Shown piece by piece: positions 1 through 13,964 of a stretch of DNA of 44,509 nucleotides; positions within the stretch are counted from its first letter, which is position 1, and each line of letters starts with the position of its first letter. Source of the stretch: Candidatus Accumulibacter adjunctus (GTDB taxonomy: Bacteria > Pseudomonadota > Gammaproteobacteria > Burkholderiales > Rhodocyclaceae). The position numbers were made by a program, and so were the translations under genes. Under the pieces are notes generated by a model that worked only from the letters and a program-made list of their open reading frames with translations, made no database searches and was not told the origin of the DNA. The stretch is taken from assembly GCA_000585015.1 (NCBI GenBank), contig JFAX01000001.1, forward strand, positions 233,805 through 278,313. The letters are read 5' to 3'.

Positions 1-63
1 GTCGGTCGCGGCTGCCGCCCCACCCTCGTTGGCTGTTGCGGGAACGGCTGCAGTATCGCCCAT
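1..63 (-). CDS. Possible 5' end of a divergent gene (partial)
   Basis: Reading leftwards from an ATG at 63, an open frame runs off the window edge: 21 codons, Ala-rich, beginning MGDTAAVPATANEGG. A GGAGG lies just upstream, but only about one base from the ATG, which is too close for a normal ribosome binding site. The upstream bases around 90-115 are richer in A+T than their surroundings, as a promoter would be. Too little is visible to suggest a function, and it could be a chance frame. Confidence 0.3.
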   Translation of the reverse strand, partial: MGDTAAVPATANEGGAAAATD

Positions 64-447
64 GCCTCCGCGCACCAGCTTACCACAAGCGTAAGGCCAA
101 ATTTACCATGCGCGGGGCACCGCATGGCCGAGTCGTCCCGACTGCCTCGACGACGAGAGCCCGCAGCCGCGCCGGCGCAAGACGCCCTGCAGCGCATGGG
201 GTGGCAAGCCGTGCCGCCTTCGAGCACCCGCAGCGGCGCCGTGGCTGCAACCGAGCAGTGCGAATCGGCCGCTCTTGCGCAACCAGTGCACCAGTACGGG
301 CAAGCCTGACAGGATGACGGCACGCATCTTGCTTCATCGATCGCTGCCCGCCCGAGTCACGCGTCGCCGCTGTCGTTGCTGCTGTTGATGCCCCATCCTG
401 GTGCACCGGCGTCGCCAGCGTGCCCCTCGTTGGTGCGGTGCAGCATC

Positions 448-476
448 TTGTCTCGACGGTGCTTTCCGAGTATAGT
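448..476 (+). promoter_or_regulatory. Sigma-70-type promoter for gltBD
   Basis: TTGTCT at 448-453 and TATAGT at 471-476 are separated by 17 bases; they match the -35 consensus at 4 of 6 and the -10 consensus at 5 of 6 positions. Transcription would begin near 483, giving a leader of about 100 bases before the gltB start at 584. Confidence 0.55.
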
Positions 477-491
477 CGCGGGTCGCGCGGA

Positions 492-526
492 GTGGCCGGA
501 ACGGCCGCGTCGTACCCGAGACGACG
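492..526 (+). other. Two adjacent hairpins in the gltB leader
   Basis: The first hairpin pairs GGCCG (494-498) with CGGCC (502-506) around a GAA loop, extendable to 492-508. The second pairs CGTCGT (508-513) with ACGACG (521-526) around a 7-base loop. No run of T follows, so they do not form an ordinary intrinsic terminator. They may stabilise or regulate the leader, or be incidental in GC-rich DNA. Confidence 0.35.
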
Positions 527-583
527 GCTGTTGCGAGCAATGTGGTTCGTTTGCCGTCCCAGTTTTGTGAGGATTCGAGAGTG

Positions 584-5260
<4,677 letters not shown>

Positions 5261-5262
5261 AA

Positions 5263-6705
5263 ATGGGCAAGCCGACAGGATTCATCGAGTACCAGCGTCT
5301 GGCGGAAGCGTCCGAGCCGGTTGCTGCACGCCTCAAGCACTACCGCGAGTTCGTCCTCGCGCTGACTGACGAGCAGGCCAGCCTGCAGGGGGCGCGCTGC
5401 ATGGATTGCGGCATTCCGTTCTGCAACAGCGGATGTCCGGTGAACAACATCATTCCCGACTGGAACGATCTCGTGTTCCGCGGCCACTGGCAGCAGGCGC
5501 TGGCGGTCCTGCATTCGACCAACAACTTCCCGGAATTCACCGGCCGCATCTGTCCGGCTCCGTGTGAAGCGGCTTGCACGCTCAACATCAACACGGATCC
5601 GGTGGGGATCAAGTCGATCGAGCATGCGATCGCCGACAAGGGTTGGCAACAAGGGTGGATCGTGCCGCAGCCGCCGGCGCAGAAGACCGGCAGGAAGGTT
5701 GCGATCGTCGGTTCCGGGCCAGCAGGCTTGGCTGCCGCACAGCAACTGGCACGCGTCGGCCATGCAGTCGTCGTGTATGAGAAGAGCGACCGCATCGGCG
5801 GCCTGCTGCGCTATGGCATCCCCGACTTCAAGCTGGAAAAGTCGCACATCGACCGCCGCGTCGAACAGATGCGCGCCGAAGGCGTCGAGTTCCGTGTCGA
5901 ACAGGAGGTTGGCGGCAGCGGGCCGGGCGCAGTCGCGGCTGCCCAGCTGCTGGCTGAATTCGATGCCCTGATCGTCGCCGGTGGCGCCGAGTCGCCGCGG
6001 GATCTGCCGGTGCCCGGACGCGAGCTCGATGGCGTGCACTTCGCGATGGAGTTCCTGCCGCAGCAGAACAGGGTCAACGCCGGCGACCGCCTTCGCCAGC
6101 AGATCACCGCCACCGGCAAGCGAGTGGTCGTCATCGGCGGCGGCGATACCGGATCGGACTGCGTCGGTACGAGCAACCGCCAGGGTGCCCTGTCGGTCAC
6201 CCAGTTCGAAGTGATGCCGCAGCCGCCAGCACAGGAGGACAAGACGCTGACCTGGCCTTACTGGCCGATGAAGCTGCGTACGTCGTCATCGCACGAGGAA
6301 GGCTGCGCCCGCGACTTCGCCGTGTCGACCACGCAGTTCATTGGCGAGAGCGGCAAGCTCAAGGCGCTGCGTGTCGCTCGTGTCGACTGGAGCGGCGGGC
6401 GGATGAGCGAGATCGCCGGGAGCGAAACCGAGATTGCTGCCGACCTCGTCCTGCTTGCCATGGGCTTCGTGTCGCCGGTCCGGCAGGGCTTGCTGGAGCA
6501 ACTGGCGGTCGAACTCGATGCGCGCGGCAACGTCCGCGCCACGACCGATGGCGACGGCTGCTACGCGACCAGCGTGCCACGGGTGTTTGCCGCCGGTGAC
6601 ATGCGCCGAGGGCAGTCGTTGGTCGTCTGGGCGATCCGCGAGGGCCGGCAGTGCGCGCGCGAGGTCGATGCCTTCCTCATGGGGCGTTCGGACCTGCCGC
6701 GCTGA
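5263..6705 (+). CDS. gltD: Glutamate synthase (NADPH) small subunit
   Basis: Small (beta) subunit, 480 residues, which takes electrons from NADPH through FAD and iron-sulfur clusters to GltB. The N-terminal part carries the cluster cysteines C46, C49, C54, C58 and C97, C101, C105. The FAD Rossmann motif VGSGPAG lies near residues 149-155, and the NADPH-binding motif is [11 protein letters not shown]. Length and motif order match the family. It begins two bases after the gltB stop, so translation is probably coupled. No separate promoter is visible, and the next gene is 344 bases away. Confidence 0.98.
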   Translation: MGKPTGFIEYQRLAEASEPVAARLKHYREFVLALTDEQASLQGARCMDCGIPFCNSGCPVNNIIPDWNDLVFRGHWQQALAVLHSTNNFPEFTGRICPAPCEAACTLNINTDPVGIKSIEHAIADKGWQQGWIVPQPPAQKTGRKVAIVGSGPAGLAAAQQLARVGHAVVVYEKSDRIGGLLRYGIPDFKLEKSHIDRRVEQMRAEGVEFRVEQEVGGSGPGAVAAAQLLAEFDALIVAGGAESPRDLPVPGRELDGVHFAMEFLPQQNRVNAGDRLRQQITATGKRVVVIGGGDTGSDCVGTSNRQGALSVTQFEVMPQPPAQEDKTLTWPYWPMKLRTSSSHEEGCARDFAVSTTQFIGESGKLKALRVARVDWSGGRMSEIAGSETEIAADLVLLAMGFVSPVRQGLLEQLAVELDARGNVRATTDGDGCYATSVPRVFAAGDMRRGQSLVVWAIREGRQCAREVDAFLMGRSDLPR

Positions 6706-7049
6706 AGCCTTGCCATGCATCGCCTCTCCAGCTGGGCGCGGCCAGGCGGCCGTCCGGCACGGCCCGCCAGCGCGGCTTCGGACGTATACTGTAGCCAGGA
6801 TGCATGCACGGCAGTGAGTCTTTCTGCCGCCGGCCTGCCCGCAGCTCCCTTTTTCCCGTGACCGAGCGTGACATTTTTGTGCCCGGCTCGCCACCGGATC
6901 TGGAACAATGATTGCAGCAACGTGAACGCTGGTGTCGACCCCCGTTGCAGGCGGGTCCGCGTCCTCTGCATCAGCAAGCCGCTGCCGCCGGCCGGATCCC
7001 CGGCAGGCGCAACAGGAACCAATCGTAGCGTCTCATCAGGGTTCAGCAA
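6706..7049. other. Intergenic region between gltD and glmU
   Basis: No gene is supported. Shortly after gltD is a GC-rich hairpin: GGCCGT (6748-6753) pairs with ACGGCC (6759-6764) around CCGGC, extendable past a one-base bulge to 6745-6768. It lacks a following T-run and is at best a weak terminator. A TATACT at 6785-6790 resembles a -10 box, but no -35 sits at the right distance. The glmU promoter must lie in this stretch, and I cannot place it with confidence. Confidence 0.45.
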
Positions 7050-8408
7050 ATGAACATCGTCATTCTCGCCGCCGGCCAGGGCAAGCGCATGCACTCCAAT
7101 CTGCCAAAGGTCCTGCATCCGCTGGCCGGCAAGGCGCTCGTCTCGCACGTCATCGACACCGCACGCAGTCTTGCGCCACAGCGAGTCTGCATCGTATACG
7201 GGCATGGTGGCGAGGCAGTGCGTGCTGCCATCACGGCGCCTGATCTCGTCTGGGTGCTGCAGGAGCCACAGTTGGGGACCGGGCACGCGCTGATGCAGGC
7301 ATTGCCGCAGCTGGCGGCTGCTGGAACGACACTGGTACTCTATGGCGACGTGCCCCTGACCCGGGTGGAAACACTGCAGCGGCTGCTGCATGCGGCACGT
7401 GACTCGCTGGCAGTGCTCACCGTCGAACTGGACGACCCGACCGGCTATGGCCGGATCGTCCGCAACGCTGCCGGCGACGTCGCACGCATCGTCGAGCAGA
7501 AGGACGCCTCGCCCGACGAGCGCACGATCCGCGAGATCAATACCGGCATCATGGCGCTGCCGACAGCGCGTCTCGCCGAATGGCTCGGCTGCCTGTCGAA
7601 CGACAACGCGCAGCGGGAGTACTACCTGACCGACATCGTCGGCATGGCGGTGGCCGCCGGACTGCCGGTGCGTACCGCCCAACCGGAGTCGGCAGCCGAG
7701 GTGCTCGGGGTGAACAGCAAGGTGCAGCTGGCCGAGCTCGAACGCGTCGCGCAGCGACGGATCGCCGATCAGTTGCTCACGCAGGGAGTCCGCCTGGCAG
7801 ACCCGGCACGGATCGACGTGCGCGGCGAGCTGGTCTGCGGCCGCGATGTCTTCATCGACATCAACTGCGTCTTCGAGGGCCGCGTGGTGCTGGACGAGGC
7901 AGTCGAAGTCGGCCCCTCCTGCGTACTGAAGAACGCACACATCGGCTCCGGCGCGCGCCTCGCCGCATTCAGCCACATCGAGGACGCAATCGTCGGACCG
8001 GACGGGGTGATCGGGCCGTTCGCCCGCCTGCGCCCCGGAACCGAGCTGGGTCCGGGGGTGCATGTCGGCAACTTCGTCGAGCTGAAGAACAGCCGCTTCG
8101 CTGCCCAGTCGAAGGCCAACCATCTGGCCTACGTCGGCGATGCGGTCGTCGGCAGTCGCGTCAACATCGGTGCCGGAACGATCACCTGCAACTACGATGG
8201 TGCCAACAAGTTCCAGACGGTGATCGAGGACGACGCTTTCATCGGTTCCGACACGCAGTTGGTGGCGCCGGTAACCGTTGGTCGCGGCGCCACCCTCGGC
8301 GCCGGCACGACGCTGACCCGCGATGCCCCGCCAGACACGCTGACCATTTCGCGTGCCCGGCAAACCTCCATATCGGGCTGGAAACGGCCGCAGAAAATCC
8401 GGAAGTGA
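7050..8408 (+). CDS. glmU: Bifunctional GlmU: GlcN-1-P acetyltransferase / UDP-GlcNAc pyrophosphorylase
   Basis: Makes UDP-N-acetylglucosamine for peptidoglycan and LPS: the C-terminal domain acetylates glucosamine-1-phosphate and the N-terminal domain adds UMP. The 452 residues are close to the 456 of E. coli. The N-terminal nucleotidyltransferase begins with the phosphate-binding motif LAAGQGKRM, with YGDVPL further on. The C-terminal half is a left-handed beta-helix of hexapeptide repeats with the family segment NFVELKNS and the acetyl-CoA region [13 protein letters not shown]. The start ATG is the first codon of the conserved MNIVILAAG sequence. glmS follows after seven bases, so the two consecutive enzymes of the route form one operon. 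Confidence 0.98.
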   Translation: MNIVILAAGQGKRMHSNLPKVLHPLAGKALVSHVIDTARSLAPQRVCIVYGHGGEAVRAAITAPDLVWVLQEPQLGTGHALMQALPQLAAAGTTLVLYGDVPLTRVETLQRLLHAARDSLAVLTVELDDPTGYGRIVRNAAGDVARIVEQKDASPDERTIREINTGIMALPTARLAEWLGCLSNDNAQREYYLTDIVGMAVAAGLPVRTAQPESAAEVLGVNSKVQLAELERVAQRRIADQLLTQGVRLADPARIDVRGELVCGRDVFIDINCVFEGRVVLDEAVEVGPSCVLKNAHIGSGARLAAFSHIEDAIVGPDGVIGPFARLRPGTELGPGVHVGNFVELKNSRFAAQSKANHLAYVGDAVVGSRVNIGAGTITCNYDGANKFQTVIEDDAFIGSDTQLVAPVTVGRGATLGAGTTLTRDAPPDTLTISRARQTSISGWKRPQKIRK

Positions 8409-8415
8409 ACTGACC

Positions 8416-10245
8416 ATGTGTGGCATCGTTGCCGCGGTCGCCGACCGCAACATCGTTCCCGTCCTGCTCGAGGGCCTGCGCAAGCTCGAATACCGCGGCT
8501 ACGACTCGGCGGGCCTCGCCCTGATCGACGACAGCGGCCTGCGCCGACTGCGCGCAGTCGGCCGCGTTGCCGAATTGACGGCGCAGGTCGATGAGACGCA
8601 CGCCGCGGGCAACACCGGCATCGCACACACGCGCTGGGCGACGCACGGCGTGCCGTGCGAACGAAACGCCCATCCGCACATCTCCGGTGGGTTGGCCGTC
8701 GTCCACAACGGGATCATCGAGAACCACGAGTCGCTGCGCAGTCGCCTCAAGGACCTCGCCTATGTCTTCACTTCCGACACCGACACCGAAGTCGTCGCCC
8801 ATCTGATTGCCCATGAGTTGAAGACCGAGAGCGACCTCCTCGCTGCCGTTCGCCGGGCGGTTGCGCAACTGCAGGGTGCCTACGCGATCGCCGTCGTCCG
8901 TGAAGCGGATCCGAGCCGGCTCGTCGTCGCGCGTGAGGGCGCGCCGCTCCTTCTCGGTTTGAGTGGCAACGGGCTCTACGCCGCCTCCGATGCTTCGGCG
9001 CTGGTACAGGTCACGCGCCGGATGGTGTACCTCGAGAACGGCGACTGTGCCGAACTGACCCGCGACGGCTACCGCATCGCCCGCGTCGACGGTACGCCCG
9101 TGGAGCGGCCGGAAAGCGAATCGCAGCTGTCGGCCGATGCGATCGAACTGGGCAACTACCGGCACTACATGCAGAAGGAGATCTTCGAGCAGCCGGTGGC
9201 ACTGGCGAACACCCTCGAAATGCTCGGCGCCGCGCGCAGCATCCAGCCGGGCATCTTCGGCGCCGAGAGTGAGGAGCTGCTGCGCGGCGTGCGGCAGGTG
9301 CTGATCATCGCCTGCGGTACCAGTTACCATGCCGGTCTCGTGGCGCGCTACTGGCTCGAGTCGATTGCTGGTGTCGCCTGCTCGGTCGAAGTGGCGAGCG
9401 AGTACCGCTATCGCGACTCGGTCGCCGATCCGCGCACCCTCGTCGTCACCATTTCGCAATCGGGTGAGACCGCCGACACGCTGGCGGCACTGCACTACGC
9501 CAAGTCGCTCGGCATGCACCGCACCCTGTGCATCTGCAATGTTCCCGAGTCGTCGCTGGTGCGCGAGAACAGCCTGCGTTTCATCACCCGCGCCGGTCCC
9601 GAGATCGGCGTGGCGTCGACCAAGGCCTTCACCACCCAGCTCGCCGCTCTTTATCTGCTGACGCTGGTCCTCGCCAAGGTCCGCGACCGGCTCGACGCCG
9701 AGCAGGAGGCTGGCGAACTGCTGGCGATGCGACACCTGCCGATGGCGGTCAGCATGATCCTCGAACTGGAGCCGCAGATCCGCGAGTGGGCAGAGTGTTT
9801 TTCGATGAAGCAGCATGCCCTGTTCCTCGGCCGCGGCCGGCATTATCCGATCGCCATGGAGGGCGCGCTCAAGCTGAAGGAGATCTCGTACATCCATGCC
9901 GAGGCCTATCCGGCCGGCGAACTGAAGCATGGTCCGCTGGCGCTGGTCGATCGCGAGATGCCGGTGATTGCCGTGGCGCCCAACGACGTCCTGCTGGAGA
10001 AGCTCAAGTCGAACCTGCAGGAAGTGCGTGCGCGCGGTGGCGAACTCTGGGTCTTTGCCGATGCCGACAGCGAGATGAAGGAGTCGGACGGGATTCACGT
10101 GCTGCACCTGCCGGAGCATTACGGTGCCCTGTCGGCGCTGCTGCACGTCGTGCCGCTGCAGTTGCTCGCCTATCATGTCGCGCTGGTGCGCGGCACGGAC
10201 GTGGACAAGCCGCGCAACCTGGCGAAGTCGGTGACCGTCGAGTGA
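8416..10245 (+). CDS. glmS: Glutamine-fructose-6-phosphate aminotransferase (isomerizing)
   Basis: Converts fructose-6-phosphate and glutamine to glucosamine-6-phosphate, the first committed step of amino-sugar synthesis. It has 609 residues, the same length as the E. coli enzyme. Translation must start at the ATG at 8416, because removal of Met exposes the catalytic cysteine of MCGIVAA; the frame open upstream of it overlaps glmU and is not coding. An N-terminal class II glutaminase domain (HTRWATHG) is followed by two SIS sugar-phosphate domains ([10 protein letters not shown]). I see no glmS ribozyme, and the short glmU-glmS gap leaves no room for one. Confidence 0.98.
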   Translation: MCGIVAAVADRNIVPVLLEGLRKLEYRGYDSAGLALIDDSGLRRLRAVGRVAELTAQVDETHAAGNTGIAHTRWATHGVPCERNAHPHISGGLAVVHNGIIENHESLRSRLKDLAYVFTSDTDTEVVAHLIAHELKTESDLLAAVRRAVAQLQGAYAIAVVREADPSRLVVAREGAPLLLGLSGNGLYAASDASALVQVTRRMVYLENGDCAELTRDGYRIARVDGTPVERPESESQLSADAIELGNYRHYMQKEIFEQPVALANTLEMLGAARSIQPGIFGAESEELLRGVRQVLIIACGTSYHAGLVARYWLESIAGVACSVEVASEYRYRDSVADPRTLVVTISQSGETADTLAALHYAKSLGMHRTLCICNVPESSLVRENSLRFITRAGPEIGVASTKAFTTQLAALYLLTLVLAKVRDRLDAEQEAGELLAMRHLPMAVSMILELEPQIREWAECFSMKQHALFLGRGRHYPIAMEGALKLKEISYIHAEAYPAGELKHGPLALVDREMPVIAVAPNDVLLEKLKSNLQEVRARGGELWVFADADSEMKESDGIHVLHLPEHYGALSALLHVVPLQLLAYHVALVRGTDVDKPRNLAKSVTVE

Positions 10246-10278
10246 GCCTGCGGGGTCGCCGTGGCGGCGAACCGGCTC
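10244..10278. terminator. Bidirectional hairpin between convergent genes
   Basis: TCGCC (10256-10260) pairs with GGCGA (10266-10270) around GTGGC, enclosed by an outer pair GAGCC (10244-10248) with GGCTC (10274-10278). It sits exactly between the convergent stops of glmS and the exonuclease-fusion gene. There is no T-run, so termination strength is uncertain. Confidence 0.4.
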
Positions 10279-12442
10279 AGTACTTGACGCGCGCGAAGTA
10301 GCTCTTTTCCGACGCCTCGAGCGCCTGCCGCAGGGTGACGATTCCCATCTGCGCCAACAGCGGCAGCATCCTGAGGAACACCTCGGCTGTCGCACAGGCG
10401 TCGCCGAGCGCGTTGTGGCGCCCGGCGATCACCACGCCCAGTCGCTCGGCGATGTGATCGAGCTGATGCGAGTCCTGATTGGCGTGCAGCACGCCGGAAA
10501 GCAGCAGCGTGTCGAGGACCGGCTGCCTGAACATCACGCCCGACGAATCCTCCTTCAACTGCAGAAAGCGCATGTCGAAAGCGGCGTTGTGGGCAACGAG
10601 CACGGTCTCGTTGCAGAAATCATGGAAAGCGGGCAGAACGGCGTCGATCTGCGGCTGTCCGCGGACCATGTCGTCGGTGATGCCATGAATGCGGATACCC
10701 TCGGGCCGCAGGAAGCGTTGTGGGTCAACGAGCTGATCGAAATTCTCGTGCCGCAGCAGTCGGCCATTGACGATGCGCACGGCGCCGATCTGGATGATCT
10801 CGTCGCCGGCAGCCGGTTCGAGGCCGGTGGTTTCAGTGTCGAAGACGGTGTAGGCGAGGTCGCTGAGCCGCCGGTCGAGATCGATGCTCTGGTCGCGGAA
10901 ATGAAAGAGGTCGAAATCATAGTACTCCGGGCGCACGCTCGGCTCGTCGCCGGCCGCTTGCGCCTGCAGGCTGTCGGGCAGGGCAACCGGCAGCACGAAG
11001 CGAAAGAAGGAGCGCGCGCTGGCCTTTTCTCGTTCGTACCAGATTTCCCCGCCGTGACGGTCGATCACGTCGCGCAGCGACAGCGGCGAGCTCTCCGTCC
11101 CGAGGTGCATGGTCTCGTTTTCCCAGGTCGTGAACGTCTCCAGCGAGATGGCGTGGTCGGCCCAGATCATGTCCAGGTAGGCCAGCCTGCCGAAAGGCAG
11201 CAGTCGGAAACGCAGTTCAGGGATGCGATGATGATGGACCAGCCTCGCAGCGAGGAAACAGATCGAGAAAACGAGCGAAAAGCTCTCGGCGCGCAGCCAG
11301 ACTGCCTCATCGATCTCCTCGTTGGCGGTTGCCAATTGCAGCTCCTGCTCGATGCGCCGCTGTGCGGCAACGACCAGATCGAGTCCTTGGACCTCTTCCA
11401 GCGGCCAGCGCGTCTTCAATGAATCGGCGAACTCGCTCATCGTCCGGTCGAGACGCTGGCTCATGCGGACGACCTCATCGCTGATGATGCCCATGAAGCG
11501 GTCACGGATCTCCGGCTCGATGTCGGGGTAGTCGAGCAGGTTGCCCACTGCGACGCGGATGTTGGCCAGGCTGCCGCGGGTGCCGTCGGTCAGGGATTGC
11601 AGAACCTGATCGCGACGGGATTCCTGTTCCAGGCTGCGGGTGATGTTCTCGACCGTCAGCACGTAGCCGGTCATCTCGCGCTGCTGCGGCGCGTCATCGG
11701 TCGCCAGGACGGGTACCAGCTGCACGCGCAGGAGCTGTCCGCCGCGTGCCGCGGTGATGAAAGTGGCGATCGCCGTGGCCGCGCCCTTGTGCAATCGCTG
11801 GCGGACGACGTCGAGAGCGTGGTCGATCTGACTGCGTTCGAGGATCGAGAAGATCGACCGGCCGAGCCCGATCAAGGCGCCACCGGCGACTGCCGTGGTT
11901 CCGAGCGCGAGTGCGCGGAACTGCAGTCGCGCCCGGCTGTTGTAAAGCAGGATCCTTCCCTCACGGTTGCACACCACGACCGCCTGGGCCAGTTCCGACA
12001 TCAGCGCCGCCAGCCGGTTCTTCTCCTCCTCGACCGACGACTTGGCGGCGGCAATCTGTGCCGCGACGTCGTCCATCAGACCGTCGCGCTGCTGTGCGAG
12101 CTCGTTCGTCGCCACCGCCAGCAGGCGGACCTCCGGCGGTCCTTCGGGGGTGACGCGGAAGTTGCGGTTCGCCGCCAGCATCAGGCGCAGGTTCTCGGCC
12201 ATCTTCAGCAGCCCCTGGACATATTCGCGAAAGAGATAGCGAATGACCAGGAGACCGACGAAGAAGCCAAAGGCGGTCATCATCGTACCCAGCGACAGGT
12301 GCGGCGCGATCAGGCGGATGAGCGCGGCACGCTCGTCCGCCTGCGCATCTGCCCAGATCAGTGCCGCCGTGATCAGGAAGGGGCCGGTCACCAGCAGGAA
12401 GAGGATGATGACCGAGATGGCCAGACGGAGGCGCGCGTTCAT
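10277..12442 (-). CDS. Membrane pseudo-histidine-kinase fused to a DEDDh 3'-5' exonuclease
   Basis: A 721-residue protein. Seen in order: two membrane segments (about 7-29 and 53-70), a HAMP-like linker, a probable coiled coil (about 115-150), a PAS-like domain (about 145-270), a histidine-kinase dimerisation-like helix pair (about 272-345), a decayed HATPase-like region ending in RHGGEIWYE (about 355-487), and a DnaQ-type exonuclease (526-721). The exonuclease has all its motifs: D535/E537 in FDTETTG, H618-D623 in HNAAFD and H676-D681 in HNALGD. By contrast, the expected phosphoacceptor His is absent (sequence LTDGTRGSLANIRVAV) and the ATP-lid glycines are replaced (ESSPLSLRD). Databases often label such proteins DNA polymerase III epsilon, but membrane anchoring makes a replisome role unlikely. 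I infer signal-controlled nuclease activity at the membrane; substrate and signal are unknown. Confidence 0.85.
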   Translation of the reverse strand: MNARLRLAISVIILFLLVTGPFLITAALIWADAQADERAALIRLIAPHLSLGTMMTAFGFFVGLLVIRYLFREYVQGLLKMAENLRLMLAANRNFRVTPEGPPEVRLLAVATNELAQQRDGLMDDVAAQIAAAKSSVEEEKNRLAALMSELAQAVVVCNREGRILLYNSRARLQFRALALGTTAVAGGALIGLGRSIFSILERSQIDHALDVVRQRLHKGAATAIATFITAARGGQLLRVQLVPVLATDDAPQQREMTGYVLTVENITRSLEQESRRDQVLQSLTDGTRGSLANIRVAVGNLLDYPDIEPEIRDRFMGIISDEVVRMSQRLDRTMSEFADSLKTRWPLEEVQGLDLVVAAQRRIEQELQLATANEEIDEAVWLRAESFSLVFSICFLAARLVHHHRIPELRFRLLPFGRLAYLDMIWADHAISLETFTTWENETMHLGTESSPLSLRDVIDRHGGEIWYEREKASARSFFRFVLPVALPDSLQAQAAGDEPSVRPEYYDFDLFHFRDQSIDLDRRLSDLAYTVFDTETTGLEPAAGDEIIQIGAVRIVNGRLLRHENFDQLVDPQRFLRPEGIRIHGITDDMVRGQPQIDAVLPAFHDFCNETVLVAHNAAFDMRFLQLKEDSSGVMFRQPVLDTLLLSGVLHANQDSHQLDHIAERLGVVIAGRHNALGDACATAEVFLRMLPLLAQMGIVTLRQALEASEKSYFARVKY

Positions 12443-12682
12443 TGTTCGGTGGTCGGCAAGGTTGTGGGGCTATGGTCGTGGTGGCCTCGGGGCGAGCGCC
12501 GTCGGGCATGGCAATTCTACCGGCTAACGTCGACCACGGTGCCCAGTCTCTGGCCGACGAACGGGAACTCCGGCTGCCGCCGCGGCGCGCCCCGACGGGA
12601 CAGCCGCTTTTGGGGTGCCTACCTGCACCTGCAGGGCAAAGAAATGTATCCTGAATCCTTTCAACGACTGCCGGGAGATATC

Positions 12683-12823
12683 ATGACCGTGTGCCCGATC
12701 GCCATCGTTGCCGGCTGCAAGAGATGCCCGGCCTTTTCCATCTGCCCGCTGAAGACCGTCCTCGGTGATGCGCCGAAACCCGGCGAAAAACCGGACGGGC
12801 AAACGCCGGTCGAAAAGAAGTAA
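12683..12823 (+). CDS. Small cysteine-rich protein (46 aa)
   Basis: A short gene with a good ribosome binding site (GGGAG at 12673-12677) before ATG 12683. The product has four cysteines in its first 21 residues, C4-x7-C12-x2-C15-x5-C21, several followed by proline (CPIAIVAGCKRCP, then ICP), and then a Lys/Pro-rich hydrophilic tail. The spacing suggests metal (zinc or iron-sulfur) binding or disulfides. There is no signal peptide or clear membrane segment. An in-frame ATG at 12644 would add 13 residues but has a poorer start context. The family is not known to me. It stands alone between the exonuclease-fusion gene, which is divergent, and the haem-receptor gene. Confidence 0.6.
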   Translation: MTVCPIAIVAGCKRCPAFSICPLKTVLGDAPKPGEKPDGQTPVEKK

Positions 12824-13091
12824 CCCTTGCCCGCGTCGTGCCGGGCTGTCGCGGGGCCTGACCGCTGGCGTGCCGGGATGCTCCGGCGGACCGGCGCCGC
12901 TACGCAACCCGCGGTCAGCATGCACTCCTGTTGCGCGAGGAAGCCGATTGACTCGCCGCGACAAGGCCCGGATACTCGCGACGTTGCCGGCGGGACGCCG
13001 GTGACGCGAGGCAAGGGAAACCGGTTCGGTCTGTCGTCACGCAGCCGTTTCGCCGGTAGCGCCGTTTCACTCCTGACTGGGAGGTCTCTCC

Positions 13092-13964
13092 ATGGGTCTG
13101 CGACTGAAATTCAATCTCGTGTTGCTCGCCGTGTTCCTTGCCGGCTTCGCCGTCACCGGCTACGTTTCCCGGACTTTGCTCGACCGGCACGCGCGCGAGC
13201 AGGTGCTTGGCGAGGCGCGCCTGCTGATGGAAGCGGCGTTGGCCGTGCGTGCTTATACGGTCGACCAGGTGCGGCCGCACCTCGTCGGACAGATGGACAA
13301 GGTCTTCCTGCCGCAGACGGTGCCGGCTTTTGCCGCCACCGAGACGCTTCAGCATCTGCGACGGAATTACGCCAACTACGCGTACAAGGAAGCGACGCTC
13401 AATCCGACGAACCTGCGCGACCGGCCCGCCGACTGGGAAGCCGACCTGATCCACAGCTTCCGGAACCGTGCCGAGCAGAAGGAGATCAGTGGTGAGCGCG
13501 ACACGCCCACCGGCCGGCTGCTCTACGTCGCCCATCCGATCCGCATCGAGTCGCCGGCCTGTCTTCAGTGCCACAGCACACCCGACGTCGCGCCACCGTC
13601 GATGATCCGCATCTACGGCCCGGCCAATGGCTTCGGCTGGAAGCTCAATGAGGTCGTCGGGGCGCAGGTCGTTTCGGTGCCGATGTCGGTGCCACTGGAG
13701 AACGCGGCGCAGGCTTTCCGCACCTTCATGGTGTCCCTGGCGGCGGTGTTCGCGGTCGTCTTCGTCGTCCTCAACCTGTTGCTCTCCTGGCTGATCATAC
13801 GACCGGTGACGCGCCTGTCGGCGGCGGCCGACAAGGTCAGCACCGGTGATTTCGAGCAACCGGAGTTTCCCGAAAAGGGCGGCGACGAGGTTGCCGTGCT
13901 GGCCAGTTCCTTCAACCGGATGCGTCGCAGTCTCGAGAAGGCGATGCAGATGATCGATGGCTGA
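13092..13964 (+). CDS. Haem-c receptor of the DUF3365 (Tll0287-like) type ending in HAMP
   Basis: A 290-residue membrane receptor. One N-terminal membrane helix (about 8-24) is followed by a periplasmic domain with a c-type haem site CLQCH (C157, C160, H161), a second helix (about 212-236) and a HAMP domain (about 237-285), after which the protein ends. The DUF3365/Tll0287-like fold is known as a haem-binding sensory domain, so redox state or a small ligand is the likely signal (inference). No output domain follows HAMP, which is unusual for such a receptor. The next gene, a Ser/Thr kinase, overlaps its last eight bases and is the obvious partner. The start is ATG 13092, with GGGAGG about ten bases upstream. 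Confidence 0.85.
   Translation: MGLRLKFNLVLLAVFLAGFAVTGYVSRTLLDRHAREQVLGEARLLMEAALAVRAYTVDQVRPHLVGQMDKVFLPQTVPAFAATETLQHLRRNYANYAYKEATLNPTNLRDRPADWEADLIHSFRNRAEQKEISGERDTPTGRLLYVAHPIRIESPACLQCHSTPDVAPPSMIRIYGPANGFGWKLNEVVGAQVVSVPMSVPLENAAQAFRTFMVSLAAVFAVVFVVLNLLLSWLIIRPVTRLSAAADKVSTGDFEQPEFPEKGGDEVAVLASSFNRMRRSLEKAMQMIDG

Larger units (their letters stand above)
64..583. other. Non-coding stretch upstream of gltB
   Basis: No convincing gene on either strand. The open frames here are Arg/Ala/Pro-rich, as expected for non-coding frames in high-GC DNA. The right part holds the likely gltB promoter (448-476) and a leader with two small hairpins (492-526). I see nothing else in 116-440. Confidence 0.6.

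Noticed and set aside
8409-8415. glmS ribozyme
   Set aside because: The seven bases between glmU and glmS cannot hold one, and glmS ribozymes are characteristic of Firmicutes.
6561-10395. Long minus-strand frames over glmU and glmS
   Set aside because: Same shadow composition, and the opposite strand encodes two full-length enzymes with all motifs.
11597-12680. Long plus-strand frame leading into the small cysteine-rich gene
   Set aside because: The part before about 12644 lies antisense to the exonuclease-fusion gene and looks non-coding; only the last 46 codons have a ribosome site and protein-like character.
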